NCBI GenBank assembly: GCA_003526525.1 | Contig: DPVV01000450.1 | Span: 1-7,307, forward strand | Origin: Lachnoclostridium phytofermentans | GTDB lineage: Bacteria; Bacillota; Clostridia; Lachnospirales; Lachnospiraceae | DNA: 7,307 nt | Direction of reading: 5' to 3' | Shown here: piece after piece, positions 1-6,282 of the stretch | Position numbering within the stretch: position 1 is the first letter of the stretch | Layout: each line of letters begins with the position of its first letter | Program-made: the position numbers and the translations under genes | The notes under the pieces: generated by a model | Told to the model about the DNA's origin: nothing | Database searches by the model: none | Seen by the model: only the letters and a program-made list of their open reading frames with translations

Positions 1-728
1 GTCTGCCAGAATGGTAAATAAAATACATGATGAAGACCAAATGGTATCAGTAATCTCTTAATCAAGCCAAAGAAGAAAGTTCCGATGACACCGGTACTTT
101 GCACCAAAAAGCCTAATTCATTGATACCTATCTGTACCGGCTGCCATACATAAAACATTAGAATTCCTACAAAAGTAAAAACTACGGTACTAATAATTGG
201 TATAAATCTAGTCCCCTGGAAAAATGCAAATGCTGCCGGTAGTTCAATTTTATAGAATCGGTTATGCAATGCTGCAACACCAAGGCCAACGATGATGCCT
301 CCAAAGGCACCCATTTGTAATGATGTCATACCCAAAACAGTACCAGTAGCACCGCTAATAAAGGCTTCTGCACCGCCGTAAATTGAAACCATACCACTGA
401 TTGCGGAATGCATAACGAAAAATGCAATCATAGCAGATAACGCAGCTACCTCTTTCTCTTTCTTAGCCATACCAATAGCTACACCAACTGCAAATATTAG
501 TGGTAAGTTGTCAAATATAACACTACCACATTTGCTCATGATGGTTAAGATATTGTATATAACCGTTCCAGGCCCCATTATCCCTAACAGATTATAGGTT
601 GCTAGAGTAGTTTCATTTGTAAAGGAACTACCTAAACCAAGCAAAAGTCCGGCAACCGGCAAAACTGCAATCGGTAGCATAAAGGAACGTCCTACTCTTT
701 GTAATACACCAAATGCTTTGTCTTTCAT
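1..728 (-). CDS. PTS sugar permease EIIC domain, glucose superfamily (partial, C-terminus beyond window)
   Basis: This is the membrane channel subunit of a phosphoenolpyruvate:sugar phosphotransferase system, which takes up and phosphorylates a sugar such as glucose, maltose or N-acetylglucosamine. The 242 visible residues begin MKDKAFGVLQRVGRSFMLPI and continue with a hydrophobic LPVAGLLLGLG stretch, the start expected of PtsG/NagE/MalX-type EIIC proteins. Further family marks are FDNLPLIFAVGVAIGMAKK near residues 73-91 and GLHHVFYLPFW near residues 231-241. Several membrane segments are evident. The frame is open without a stop to the left edge, so the rest of EIIC and any fused EIIB/EIIA domains lie outside. 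The ATG at 728-726 is preceded by a good GAGGAG site (737-742). Upstream lie a palindrome (817-836) and a terminator (891-946), so it appears to be its own transcription unit. The exact sugar cannot be told from this part. Confidence 0.9.
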   Translation of the reverse strand, partial: MKDKAFGVLQRVGRSFMLPIAVLPVAGLLLGLGSSFTNETTLATYNLLGIMGPGTVIYNILTIMSKCGSVIFDNLPLIFAVGVAIGMAKKEKEVAALSAMIAFFVMHSAISGMVSIYGGAEAFISGATGTVLGMTSLQMGAFGGIIVGLGVAALHNRFYKIELPAAFAFFQGTRFIPIISTVVFTFVGILMFYVWQPVQIGINELGFLVQSTGVIGTFFFGLIKRLLIPFGLHHVFYLPFWQ

Positions 729-816
729 TATTTTTACTCCTCTAATATTGTTATACTTTATAATTCTGCGTAAAATAAGGATAAGATTCTTAATAAACAC
801 CAATAAATTTGATATC

Positions 817-836
817 TAAAAATGAATTCATTTTTA
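817..836. promoter_or_regulatory. 20-bp perfect palindrome upstream of the PTS gene, possible operator
   Basis: TAAAAATGAATTCATTTTTA reads the same on both strands. It lies about 90 bases upstream of the PTS start codon and after the terminator that closes the previous operon, which is where an operator for a sugar-responsive repressor would sit. The arms are AT-rich, so chance formation is possible. I could not place a convincing -35/-10 pair beside it. No match to a named operator is claimed. Confidence 0.35.
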
Positions 837-890
837 TTATTTACTAAAGCTCACATTTTACTCGAACCATATAGGTTTCATGACAAAAAA

Positions 891-946
891 CAGCAATGAA
901 GTTTTACAAAGAAAAGTTCCCTTCTCTTATCAAAACTTCATTGCTG
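891..946 (-). terminator. Rho-independent terminator of the yaaA-bcp operon
   Basis: The arms CAGCAATGAAGTTTT (891-905) and AAAACTTCATTGCTG (932-946) pair perfectly over 15 bp. Read on the minus strand the stem is followed directly by six T residues (885-890). The 26-base loop can pair further inside. It lies about 90 bases after the bcp stop codon and before the PTS gene, so it most simply ends the yaaA-bcp transcript. On the plus strand no T-run follows the stem directly, so it works in one direction. It could also act as a leader terminator for the PTS gene, but no antiterminator target overlapping it was seen. Confidence 0.85.
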
Positions 947-984
947 AAATATATAGTTCTTCTTTTTTTAAGTAAAAACATCCA

Positions 985-1029
985 AAGTATTTCAAAATCC
1001 AGCTTCCTAACTTAGGTGGATCAATACTT
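985..1029 (-). other. Nested hairpin immediately after bcp
   Basis: Three nested inverted repeats lie 4 bases past the bcp stop codon: AAGTATT/AATACTT (985-991 with 1023-1029), ATCCA/TGGAT (997-1001 with 1017-1021) and an innermost CCTAA/TTAGG around position 1011. On the minus strand a TTTTT run follows a few bases after the stem, at about 976-980. It may be a weak first terminator or an mRNA 3'-end stabiliser ahead of the stronger terminator at 891-946. Confidence 0.45.
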
Positions 1030-1032
1030 CAT

Positions 1033-1485
1033 TTATATTAATTTAAGTGTTTCCTCTGGATTTTTAGCAGCATTTACTTTTGCTGAAGCTCCTGTTATAA
1101 ATCCATTTTCATCAATTAAATAAGTTGTTCTAACAACACCCATTGTCTTTTTACCATACATATTTTTCTCTTGCCAAACATCATAGGCTTTTATAACGTT
1201 AAGCTCGGTATCCGATAAAAGTTGAAATGGAAGATTATATTTCTCTGCAAATTTTTTGTGAGATTGTACTGTATCCTTACTAACTCCAATTACAACAGCA
1301 CCCTTCTCCATAAAATCGGGATATAATGTTGCATATCCACAAGCTTGCGATGTACAGCCTGGAGTATTGTCCTTAGGATAAAAATAAAGAATAACTTTCT
1401 TCCCTAAAAAATCCTTTAACGATACTTCTACTCCCTCTTGATTGTTTAATATAAATTCTGGTGCTTTACTTCCTATCTCTAACAT
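1033..1485 (-). CDS. bcp: Thioredoxin-dependent peroxiredoxin, Bcp/PrxQ type
   Basis: This cytoplasmic thiol peroxidase reduces hydrogen peroxide and organic hydroperoxides with electrons from thioredoxin. The 150-residue length is normal for Bcp. The signature PKDNTPGCTSQAC gives the peroxidatic Cys44, with Thr41 in the conserved TPGC context, and Cys49 in the resolving position five residues on, typical of the atypical two-cysteine PrxQ type. Arg119 (VVRTTYLID) fits the conserved active-site arginine. The N-terminus LEIGSKAPEF and the segment VVIGVSKD are also family marks. The ATG at 1485 has an AAAGGAGA ribosome site with 6-base spacing, located inside the end of yaaA. The two genes overlap by 20 bases in different frames, so they are cotranscribed and probably translationally coupled. 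A terminator at 891-946 ends the unit. Confidence 0.96.
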   Translation of the reverse strand: MLEIGSKAPEFILNNQEGVEVSLKDFLGKKVILYFYPKDNTPGCTSQACGYATLYPDFMEKGAVVIGVSKDTVQSHKKFAEKYNLPFQLLSDTELNVIKAYDVWQEKNMYGKKTMGVVRTTYLIDENGFITGASAKVNAAKNPEETLKLI

Positions 1486-2233
1486 TAGATTCTCCTTTCA
1501 TAAATACTAATTTCGTTTCATCCGATAGATTTTCATCATAGGAAAAATCCAATCGATCAAACTTTTTTACTTCAGATATCGTAGATATCTTATGTTCCGC
1601 CATATAACGTACCATTTCTCCTCTGGCCATCTTGGCGTAAGTCCCTTTTTCTATTACTTTCTCGCCCTTTCGCTCTCCGAATATACAAGTTACTAGCTTC
1701 ACATCTTCTGTAGCATAACGCTCAATGCATTTGCTATATTCTTTTGACGCTAAATTTAAAATCAAATCAGTTTCCTTACAAAGCTTATCGTACAATAAAC
1801 TTCCCCAGAATTCATATAAATCCTTTTTATCAGATAAATTTACTTTTGCCTGCATTTCCAAACGGTAAGCAGTCACACCATCAAGTGGTTTTAGTATACC
1901 ATAAAATCCTGATAAGATAAATAAATGCTCCTGTATATACTCCAATTGGTCTTTTTCCAAAACTTCTGGAGCCATGTATTGATATTGTAATCCTTGATAC
2001 GATAAAATGGCAGGAGTCAAATTTGTTTTTAAGTCCATGTTAGTGATTCTATCAAAATTCTTTATAGCTAAATGATCGTTGCAATTCCATAGCTCTTTTG
2101 CTTCCTCGTAATTTAAACTTTTTAAATAAGCCAATAAATGATTCGTATGTTCAAGCAAACTTGGTTCTCCACATACGGGAAAAGCTTCTATATTTTCCAC
2201 CATTTTTTTCGCTGGTGATATAATTATTCTCAT
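1466..2233 (-). CDS. yaaA: Peroxide stress protein YaaA (DUF328/UPF0246 family)
   Basis: This cytoplasmic protein belongs to the family of E. coli YaaA, which lowers free intracellular iron during hydrogen peroxide stress and so limits Fenton damage. It has 255 residues, close to the family's usual length. Family marks in order are the start MRIIISPAKKM, LSGFYGILKPLDGV (about 107-120), LNLASKEYSK (about 159-168), KGTYAKMARGEMVRYM (about 196-211) and the C-terminal FDRLDFSYDENLSDETKLVF. The start is firm because the conserved MRIIISPAKK begins at this ATG and a stop codon lies two codons upstream in frame. The best ribosome site, AGGAGG at 2250-2255, is an unusually long 16 bases from it. It is the first gene of an operon with bcp, consistent with a shared peroxide response. 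A short extra tail (GESNVRDRK) follows the last conserved motif. Confidence 0.95.
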   Translation of the reverse strand: MRIIISPAKKMVENIEAFPVCGEPSLLEHTNHLLAYLKSLNYEEAKELWNCNDHLAIKNFDRITNMDLKTNLTPAILSYQGLQYQYMAPEVLEKDQLEYIQEHLFILSGFYGILKPLDGVTAYRLEMQAKVNLSDKKDLYEFWGSLLYDKLCKETDLILNLASKEYSKCIERYATEDVKLVTCIFGERKGEKVIEKGTYAKMARGEMVRYMAEHKISTISEVKKFDRLDFSYDENLSDETKLVFMKGESNVRDRK

Positions 2234-2249
2234 AACTTAATTACTCTAT

Positions 2250-2255
2250 CCTCCT
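2250..2255 (-). promoter_or_regulatory. Distant ribosome binding site of yaaA
   Basis: AGGAGG on the minus strand is the only strong Shine-Dalgarno sequence before yaaA, but 16 bases separate it from the ATG where 5-9 is usual. No alternative in-frame start exists closer, since TAA lies two codons before the ATG. Either initiation is weak or the spacer folds. Confidence 0.6.
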
Positions 2256-2272
2256 CTTATGTCTACTCAACT

Positions 2273-2301
2273 ATTGTAACACTGAATAGATCTAACAGCA
2301 A
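2273..2301 (-). promoter_or_regulatory. Sigma-A-type promoter of yaaA-bcp with extended -10
   Basis: On the minus strand TTGCTG (2296-2301) and TACAAT (2273-2278) are separated by exactly 17 bases, and TG stands one base before the -10 (TGTTACAAT), an extended -10 element. Transcription would start near 2266, giving a leader of about 30 bases. Short CTATT/AATAG arms flank the -10 (2271-2289). No clear PerR box was seen. Confidence 0.75.
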
Positions 2302-2346
2302 TAAACTTACAAAATTTTTACTTTTTACTAGGTTTATCCTCATATA

Positions 2347-2377
2347 TTGTCACTATTAAATCCTAAAATCATATAAT
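2347..2377 (+). promoter_or_regulatory. Candidate promoter of the ferritin-like gene
   Basis: TTGTCA (2347-2352) and a perfect TATAAT (2372-2377) stand 19 bases apart, slightly longer than the ideal 17. Transcription would begin near 2384, leaving a short leader containing the TAGGA ribosome site (2398-2402), 5 bases before the ATG at 2408. The surrounding AT-richness lowers confidence. It is divergent from the yaaA promoter in the same 174-base gap. Confidence 0.5.
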
Positions 2378-2407
2378 AATAAGGATAATAATAACCTTAG
2401 GAATATC

Positions 2408-3751
2408 ATGCAAAATTTTAACCCATTTGACGAAAAACCAATACCGATAGAAAAAACCTTTATGGATTGGCGTGCAATTAACCCATGCCCTTACAATAAG
2501 GAGGAAACAGATGCTTATACAAAGACACGTATCGTTCTAATGAATGGTACAGAATTTGAAGCACAATGGTTTTCTAGAAATTTTTCAAGACACTGTCCTT
2601 GTAATGATTTAAGAAGAGAATTGGCTATCCTCCGCCGTGTGGAGCAGCAACAACAAAAACTCATTAGTTGCTTAAAACCTAGGGATGAAAGTATCTTAGA
2701 GCATACCATCACTTACGAGCAATTAGCCGTTGATTTGACCTCTGTATTAGCCAAACAAGAACCAGACTGTACAGTGAGAAATGCTCTAAACTTTGCATTA
2801 CTAGAAGATTTTGACCACCTCTTCCGGTATTCTAATTTATTAGATATGGAATATGGGATTTGTCCAGAAAAATTAGTCGGTGGATATACTGAGATAATGC
2901 CTGCTAGACCAACCATCTCTGAACATCGTCATCCAATAGACAGCATCTTCCCAGATGTATGTAATAAAGAAGCAGATATTCTAACAAAATTAAACATTGG
3001 TATCATTACTGCTGCTGAACAGCAAACAATGAATTACTATATGAATGTAGCACCTCTATATGACAAATCTGATTTAGGTCGCAGACTCTATCAAGAAATT
3101 GGATTAATAGAAGAACAACATGTCAGCCAATATGAAAGTTTAAAAGATACGACTGCAACTTGGCTGGAAGATTTATTGCTACATGAATATACAGAGTGCT
3201 ATCTTTACTATTCTAATCTCCTTACAGAGACCGATCCATGCATTCGTAGTATCTGGGAAGAATTCCTATGCTATGAAATTGCGCATTTGCATAAAGCAAA
3301 AGACCTTCTTTGCAAATATGAAGGCAAGGATTGGCAAGAAGTTATCCCTTGTGGAACCTTCCCTCAAATCGTATGTCTTCGTCCAAACATTGACTATGTT
3401 CGTGCTATTATTGAAACCACCACAGGTAATACCCAGAGTTGCTCCAGCATAGTTCCACTTGGGTGCTTAGATCCTTGTGCTCCTTTCTTCCGATATCAAG
3501 ATATTGTGAATCATGACGTTTGCTGTGTGCCAAGTCATAATGTCATCGATGCACGTATCAATTGTAAAGGAAAGGATTATCGTTTCCAAACTTCTCCACA
3601 TCCATTACCAGAACTTCGTAACCGTTGTGAAGATAACACAAGCCTTGCTCGTATTCCTGAATGTACTCCTTTCGAAACTTCCGAGTGTGGAACAACAGAT
3701 AATTGTTGTCAATGTAAAGTTCGTACAAGTGAAGGTACTATTTATTTTTAA
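2408..3751 (+). CDS. Ferritin-like protein with candidate di-iron site and cysteine-rich C-terminus, function unknown
   Basis: This 447-residue protein appears cytoplasmic, with no signal peptide or membrane segment. A ferritin-like four-helix bundle is suggested at about 195-305. Glu204 (TAAEQQTMNYY) lies on the first helix, E235-x-x-H238 (IEEQH) on the second, Glu260 (HEYTEC) on the third and E290-x-x-H293 (EIAH) on the fourth. Two single Glu plus two ExxH is the ligand pattern of rubrerythrin/ferritin di-iron proteins. The segment before it (about 66-150) is also helical and charged, with an EDFDH motif at 133-137 that may be part of a second bundle. About 25 cysteines are present, 15 of them after residue 300, including CLDPC (353-357), CC (372-373) and C-x5-CC-x-C (427-436). 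None forms a haem CxxCH. Only ferritin-like membership is inferred; oxidase, peroxidase, iron-storage or spore-related roles are all open. It is divergent from yaaA-bcp, which favours an iron or oxidative-stress role. Confidence 0.88.
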   Translation: MQNFNPFDEKPIPIEKTFMDWRAINPCPYNKEETDAYTKTRIVLMNGTEFEAQWFSRNFSRHCPCNDLRRELAILRRVEQQQQKLISCLKPRDESILEHTITYEQLAVDLTSVLAKQEPDCTVRNALNFALLEDFDHLFRYSNLLDMEYGICPEKLVGGYTEIMPARPTISEHRHPIDSIFPDVCNKEADILTKLNIGIITAAEQQTMNYYMNVAPLYDKSDLGRRLYQEIGLIEEQHVSQYESLKDTTATWLEDLLLHEYTECYLYYSNLLTETDPCIRSIWEEFLCYEIAHLHKAKDLLCKYEGKDWQEVIPCGTFPQIVCLRPNIDYVRAIIETTTGNTQSCSSIVPLGCLDPCAPFFRYQDIVNHDVCCVPSHNVIDARINCKGKDYRFQTSPHPLPELRNRCEDNTSLARIPECTPFETSECGTTDNCCQCKVRTSEGTIYF

Positions 3752-3826
3752 GCAACATTTATAACTTTCTCCTAAGCCTATACAGGAAGACCTTGCCCTT
3801 ACTTTAGAATGTTCATAATATAGAGT

Positions 3827-3854
3827 GAGCGAAAGCATTCTAGTGCTTTCGCTC
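3827..3854. terminator. Stem-loop between convergent genes, probable terminator
   Basis: GAGCGAAAGCA (3827-3837) and TGCTTTCGCTC (3844-3854) pair perfectly over 11 bp around a 6-base loop, in the 127-base gap between two converging genes. The plus-strand stem is followed by GTTT, and the minus-strand stem by no clear T-run. The T-tract is poor, so termination is inferred mainly from position and the GC-containing stem. It may serve both genes. Confidence 0.6.
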
Positions 3855-3878
3855 GTTTAAATAGCAAAACAAATTTTT

Positions 3879-5615
3879 TTATAATTTTATTTTACTAATC
3901 ATATGATTTAATTGACCAGCAATTAGGTTAAGCTTTTCCACTTGTTCTGCTAAACCTTGTACATCCGTATTTTGTTCTTCAATATTATCAATCATCTGAG
4001 CAATTACTGTATCGCTTTGAGTAAAAGAGATATTTAAGGAACTCATTTCACTGTTTACATTATCTATAGATGCAGATATTTCCTGGGTTTCGCCAGATAC
4101 CTCTTGAACCATATCAGATACTGAAGTAATGGACTCTGCAATTTCTGAAAAATGTTCCTCCACAGAACTTACCATCTTACTTTCGTCATCAATAGTATGC
4201 AATGTCTGCTGCATAGATTCTTCGGTTTCATAAATCCTCTCCTGAATACTTTGAATCAAAGATTCTATTGAAGTTACCTGTATGGAAGACTCTTCCGCAA
4301 GTTTTCGAACTTCATCTGCCACTACTAAAAAGCCCTTACCATATTCTCCTGCTCTGGCAGCCTCAATAGAAGCATTTAAAGCAATTAAGTTTGTCTGCTT
4401 TGCAATTGCCCGGATACTTAGAACAATAGAACTGATTTGCTGTGAAGCTATTTTTAAATGTTCTACTTTGTTTCCAGTATCGGATACCTGCTCCATCGTA
4501 TGCTGCATATGCTGCTTCATATCTTTCATTACATGAAATCCTACATTTGCTGCATTTGAAGTCTTTATCGCTTCTTCCGTTGCTTGCTCCGTACGGCAGG
4601 CTGCTTGATTGATGGAGTCATTGATTTGCGCTACCATATGATTTACTTTTTGTGTTGCTTCTGTACGAATTCCAATTGCATCTTCGCTTTTTCCTACAGC
4701 GGTTTGAATCCCATCTGTTTTTGCTGCTGTCTTTTCCATCATTTCTTGGAAGGATTTTGTGGTAATCATTAAGTAGTCGGATGATTCTTTGATGGTTGTC
4801 ACTAAATTATGGACAGTATCCAACAATTTATTAATATGCTCTGCCAGTAATCCGATTTCATTATTACTCTTAATGTGGATACGTTTGGTTAAGTCTCCCT
4901 CCAGATTTGAGATATCGTCTACTTTTTCTACCAAAGTCCCTATTATTTTCATTTCTGACTTCAGCACGATTCTTACAATTGTATAAACCGCTAAAAGAAT
5001 TAAGATAAGAAGTACTGCAAAAACACCTAAAACTGATAAAATCAGTACTGTAATCAAATCTGTCTTTATTGTAGTATGTATTACAAATCTTTGGTTTTCA
5101 GTTGTAATAGGGAAGTAAAAATCAATGGGTTTTCTATGCCACAAATATTCTACAGTTAATGTTGTGTTATGTATCTCTCCTGTTTCATAAGCATCAACTA
5201 ATTCACTTTCTACAAAGGTTAATTTATCACCCTTGGAATACTCTACTCCATCTTCTAAGCCATATAAATACACAAAGTCCTCATTATCTTTTGTGATTAA
5301 TGCAATGCAATCAGAAATCACGCTGATGTTTTCACTGTATTTTCCTATTTCTGTTTTTAACGTGTCTAAAGCTTCCGATTCTTTGCTGTCATCTTCCATT
5401 AGATTTTTTAATTCAAATTGATCTATATTTCCAGTTAATCCTGTAATAACAGAATCAAATACTGAATTTGCTAAATTTGTTACATGCTTAAAAGTATATG
5501 AGGTAGCCCAGATACCTATTATTAGAAATAAAGTGGTCATAACTAGCATAAATCGAAATAAAATTTGTCTTTCTAGTTTTTTTCTTTTCGGTATTTTATT
5601 TTTTTGCATTTTCAA
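3879..5615 (-). CDS. Methyl-accepting chemotaxis protein (transmembrane chemoreceptor)
   Basis: This inner-membrane receptor senses a ligand outside the cell and controls the CheA/CheW kinase to bias flagellar rotation. The 578 residues show the standard order. A basic N-terminus precedes a first membrane helix at about 18-38. An outer domain at about 40-186 has strands such as [10 protein letters not shown] and KPIDFYFPI that resemble a single Cache domain. A second membrane helix follows at about 187-217, then a HAMP linker to about 270. The coiled-coil signalling domain contains the conserved hairpin tip [20 protein letters not shown] (404-423) followed by [13 protein letters not shown]. 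No C-terminal CheR/CheB-binding pentapeptide is present; the protein ends MISKIKL. The start is probably TTG at 5615-5613, 9 bases from GGAGG; an in-frame ATG two codons on is 15 bases away. No che genes are adjacent, so it is an orphan receptor whose ligand is unknown. Confidence 0.95.
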   Translation of the reverse strand: MKMQKNKIPKRKKLERQILFRFMLVMTTLFLIIGIWATSYTFKHVTNLANSVFDSVITGLTGNIDQFELKNLMEDDSKESEALDTLKTEIGKYSENISVISDCIALITKDNEDFVYLYGLEDGVEYSKGDKLTFVESELVDAYETGEIHNTTLTVEYLWHRKPIDFYFPITTENQRFVIHTTIKTDLITVLILSVLGVFAVLLILILLAVYTIVRIVLKSEMKIIGTLVEKVDDISNLEGDLTKRIHIKSNNEIGLLAEHINKLLDTVHNLVTTIKESSDYLMITTKSFQEMMEKTAAKTDGIQTAVGKSEDAIGIRTEATQKVNHMVAQINDSINQAACRTEQATEEAIKTSNAANVGFHVMKDMKQHMQHTMEQVSDTGNKVEHLKIASQQISSIVLSIRAIAKQTNLIALNASIEAARAGEYGKGFLVVADEVRKLAEESSIQVTSIESLIQSIQERIYETEESMQQTLHTIDDESKMVSSVEEHFSEIAESITSVSDMVQEVSGETQEISASIDNVNSEMSSLNISFTQSDTVIAQMIDNIEEQNTDVQGLAEQVEKLNLIAGQLNHMISKIKL

Positions 5616-5624
5616 TAGTGTAAT

Positions 5625-5629
5625 CCTCC
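5625..5629 (-). promoter_or_regulatory. Ribosome binding site deciding the TTG start of the chemoreceptor
   Basis: GGAGG on the minus strand lies 9 bases before TTG (5615-5613) and 15 before the first in-frame ATG (5609-5607). The spacing favours TTG. The two choices differ by only two residues. Confidence 0.65.
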
Positions 5630-5645
5630 GTTTTTTATTATTTTA

Positions 5646-5675
5646 ACTTTAGCATTTTCTGAAAGTTTGAAGCAA
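5646..5675 (-). promoter_or_regulatory. Candidate promoter of the chemoreceptor gene
   Basis: On the minus strand TTGCTT (5670-5675) and TAAAGT (5646-5651) are 18 bases apart, with TG one base before the -10 (TGCTAAAGT), an extended -10. Transcription would start close to 5639, giving a leader of roughly 24 bases that includes the GGAGG site. No sigma-28 flagellar consensus was recognised. The -10 matches TATAAT at only four of six positions. Confidence 0.45.
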
Positions 5676-6282
5676 CCTCTCAGGAGTTTCGTATGCATTC
5701 GGTACATGGCCAAACCCATCTTACCAAATAACATTATGTTGAAGAAATTAAAAAGTCAGCACTTCACTCCTGATGGGATAGTAACTTTTTAAATCTTCCT
5801 ATGTAATCATACAATGCTTCCATCGATAAATTGTTATTAATCTCCTGTCTGGGAATACTGTTAAAGAAGAAAAACAGAGCATAACAAAAGTCAAAGGTAT
5901 GATAAACGATAGGTTAACATCGATTTATTTATGTCAACTACTAACATCGGTTTAGGATAAAAGTAATATCCACGTTTTGCAGTATCAAATAGACCGAATT
6001 CCGTACATGCTCATCTTAACAAATTATAGATGGACTTTCAATTAATAATAAATTAAAATATCTTATTATAAGCAGTGCCAAGGTACAAAAAAGACATATT
6101 GACGAAAGCTCTTTTAAAATCTAGGCAGTAAGCTTATTTAAAATTTATAAAAAACCAAAGAAAGTTCAGAAAATAGATACAGCTTTAGAAATAGCTGAAT
6201 TTAATTTACAACAAAAAAAGCTGTGTTAGCAGCATCCACTTTCATTCCAATTATATTGCTAGCCCGGCAGAATGGAGTTTTT

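Larger units (their letters stand above)
5616..6282. other. 667-base stretch without a recognisable gene, possibly decayed sequence
   Basis: The chemoreceptor promoter region lies at its left end. The rest has only short open stretches. On the minus strand, 5612-5734 encodes a 40-residue frame (MLFGKMGLAM...) whose TGA overlaps the chemoreceptor TTG. Frames open at 5894-6010 and 5764-5913 lie in different registers and could be one gene broken by a frameshift. On the plus strand 6020-6229 is open except for one TAG at 6122-6124. None has a good ribosome site and none was recognised. Small repeats are TTAAAAAGT/ACTTTTTAA (5748-5756 with 5784-5792) and a near-direct repeat TAACATCGNTTTA (5915-5927 and 5942-5954). 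In such AT-rich DNA these may all be chance. Confidence 0.4.

Noticed and set aside
985..1029. BglG/LicT-type antiterminator target in front of the PTS gene
   Set aside because: The hairpin does not overlap the terminator at 891-946 and lies against the bcp stop codon. No recognisable RAT consensus was seen.
2371..2386. PerR-box-like AT-rich sequence (ATATAATAATAAGGA) between yaaA and the ferritin-like gene
   Set aside because: It matches only about 10 of 14 fixed positions of the PerR consensus in a strongly AT-rich gap, so it is not distinguishable from chance.
3605..3838. Minus-strand frame of 77 codons over the end of the ferritin-like gene
   Set aside because: It is antisense to a well-supported gene, lacks a ribosome site and has a shadow-like composition. 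Similar antisense frames inside the ferritin-like, chemoreceptor and ATPase genes were set aside for the same reason.
5619..5792. Plus-strand 57-codon open frame, with an internal 28-residue ATG frame at 5706-5792
   Set aside because: It has no ribosome site, lies antisense across the chemoreceptor leader and has no recognisable product.
5748..5792. TTAAAAAGT/ACTTTTTAA hairpin as a terminator
   Set aside because: The stem is nearly all A/T with a 27-base loop, and no gene ends beside it.
6096..6127. Promoter for the ATPase starting at TTGACG
   Set aside because: The -35 is good, but 16-18 bases downstream there is only TAGGCA or similar, too poor for a -10 element.
6223..6282. Upstream GTG start extending the ATPase by 20 residues, giving a signal-like hydrophobic stretch
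   Set aside because: No ribosome site precedes the GTG, while the ATG at 6283 has TGGAG at 5 bases and gives a typical family N-terminus.
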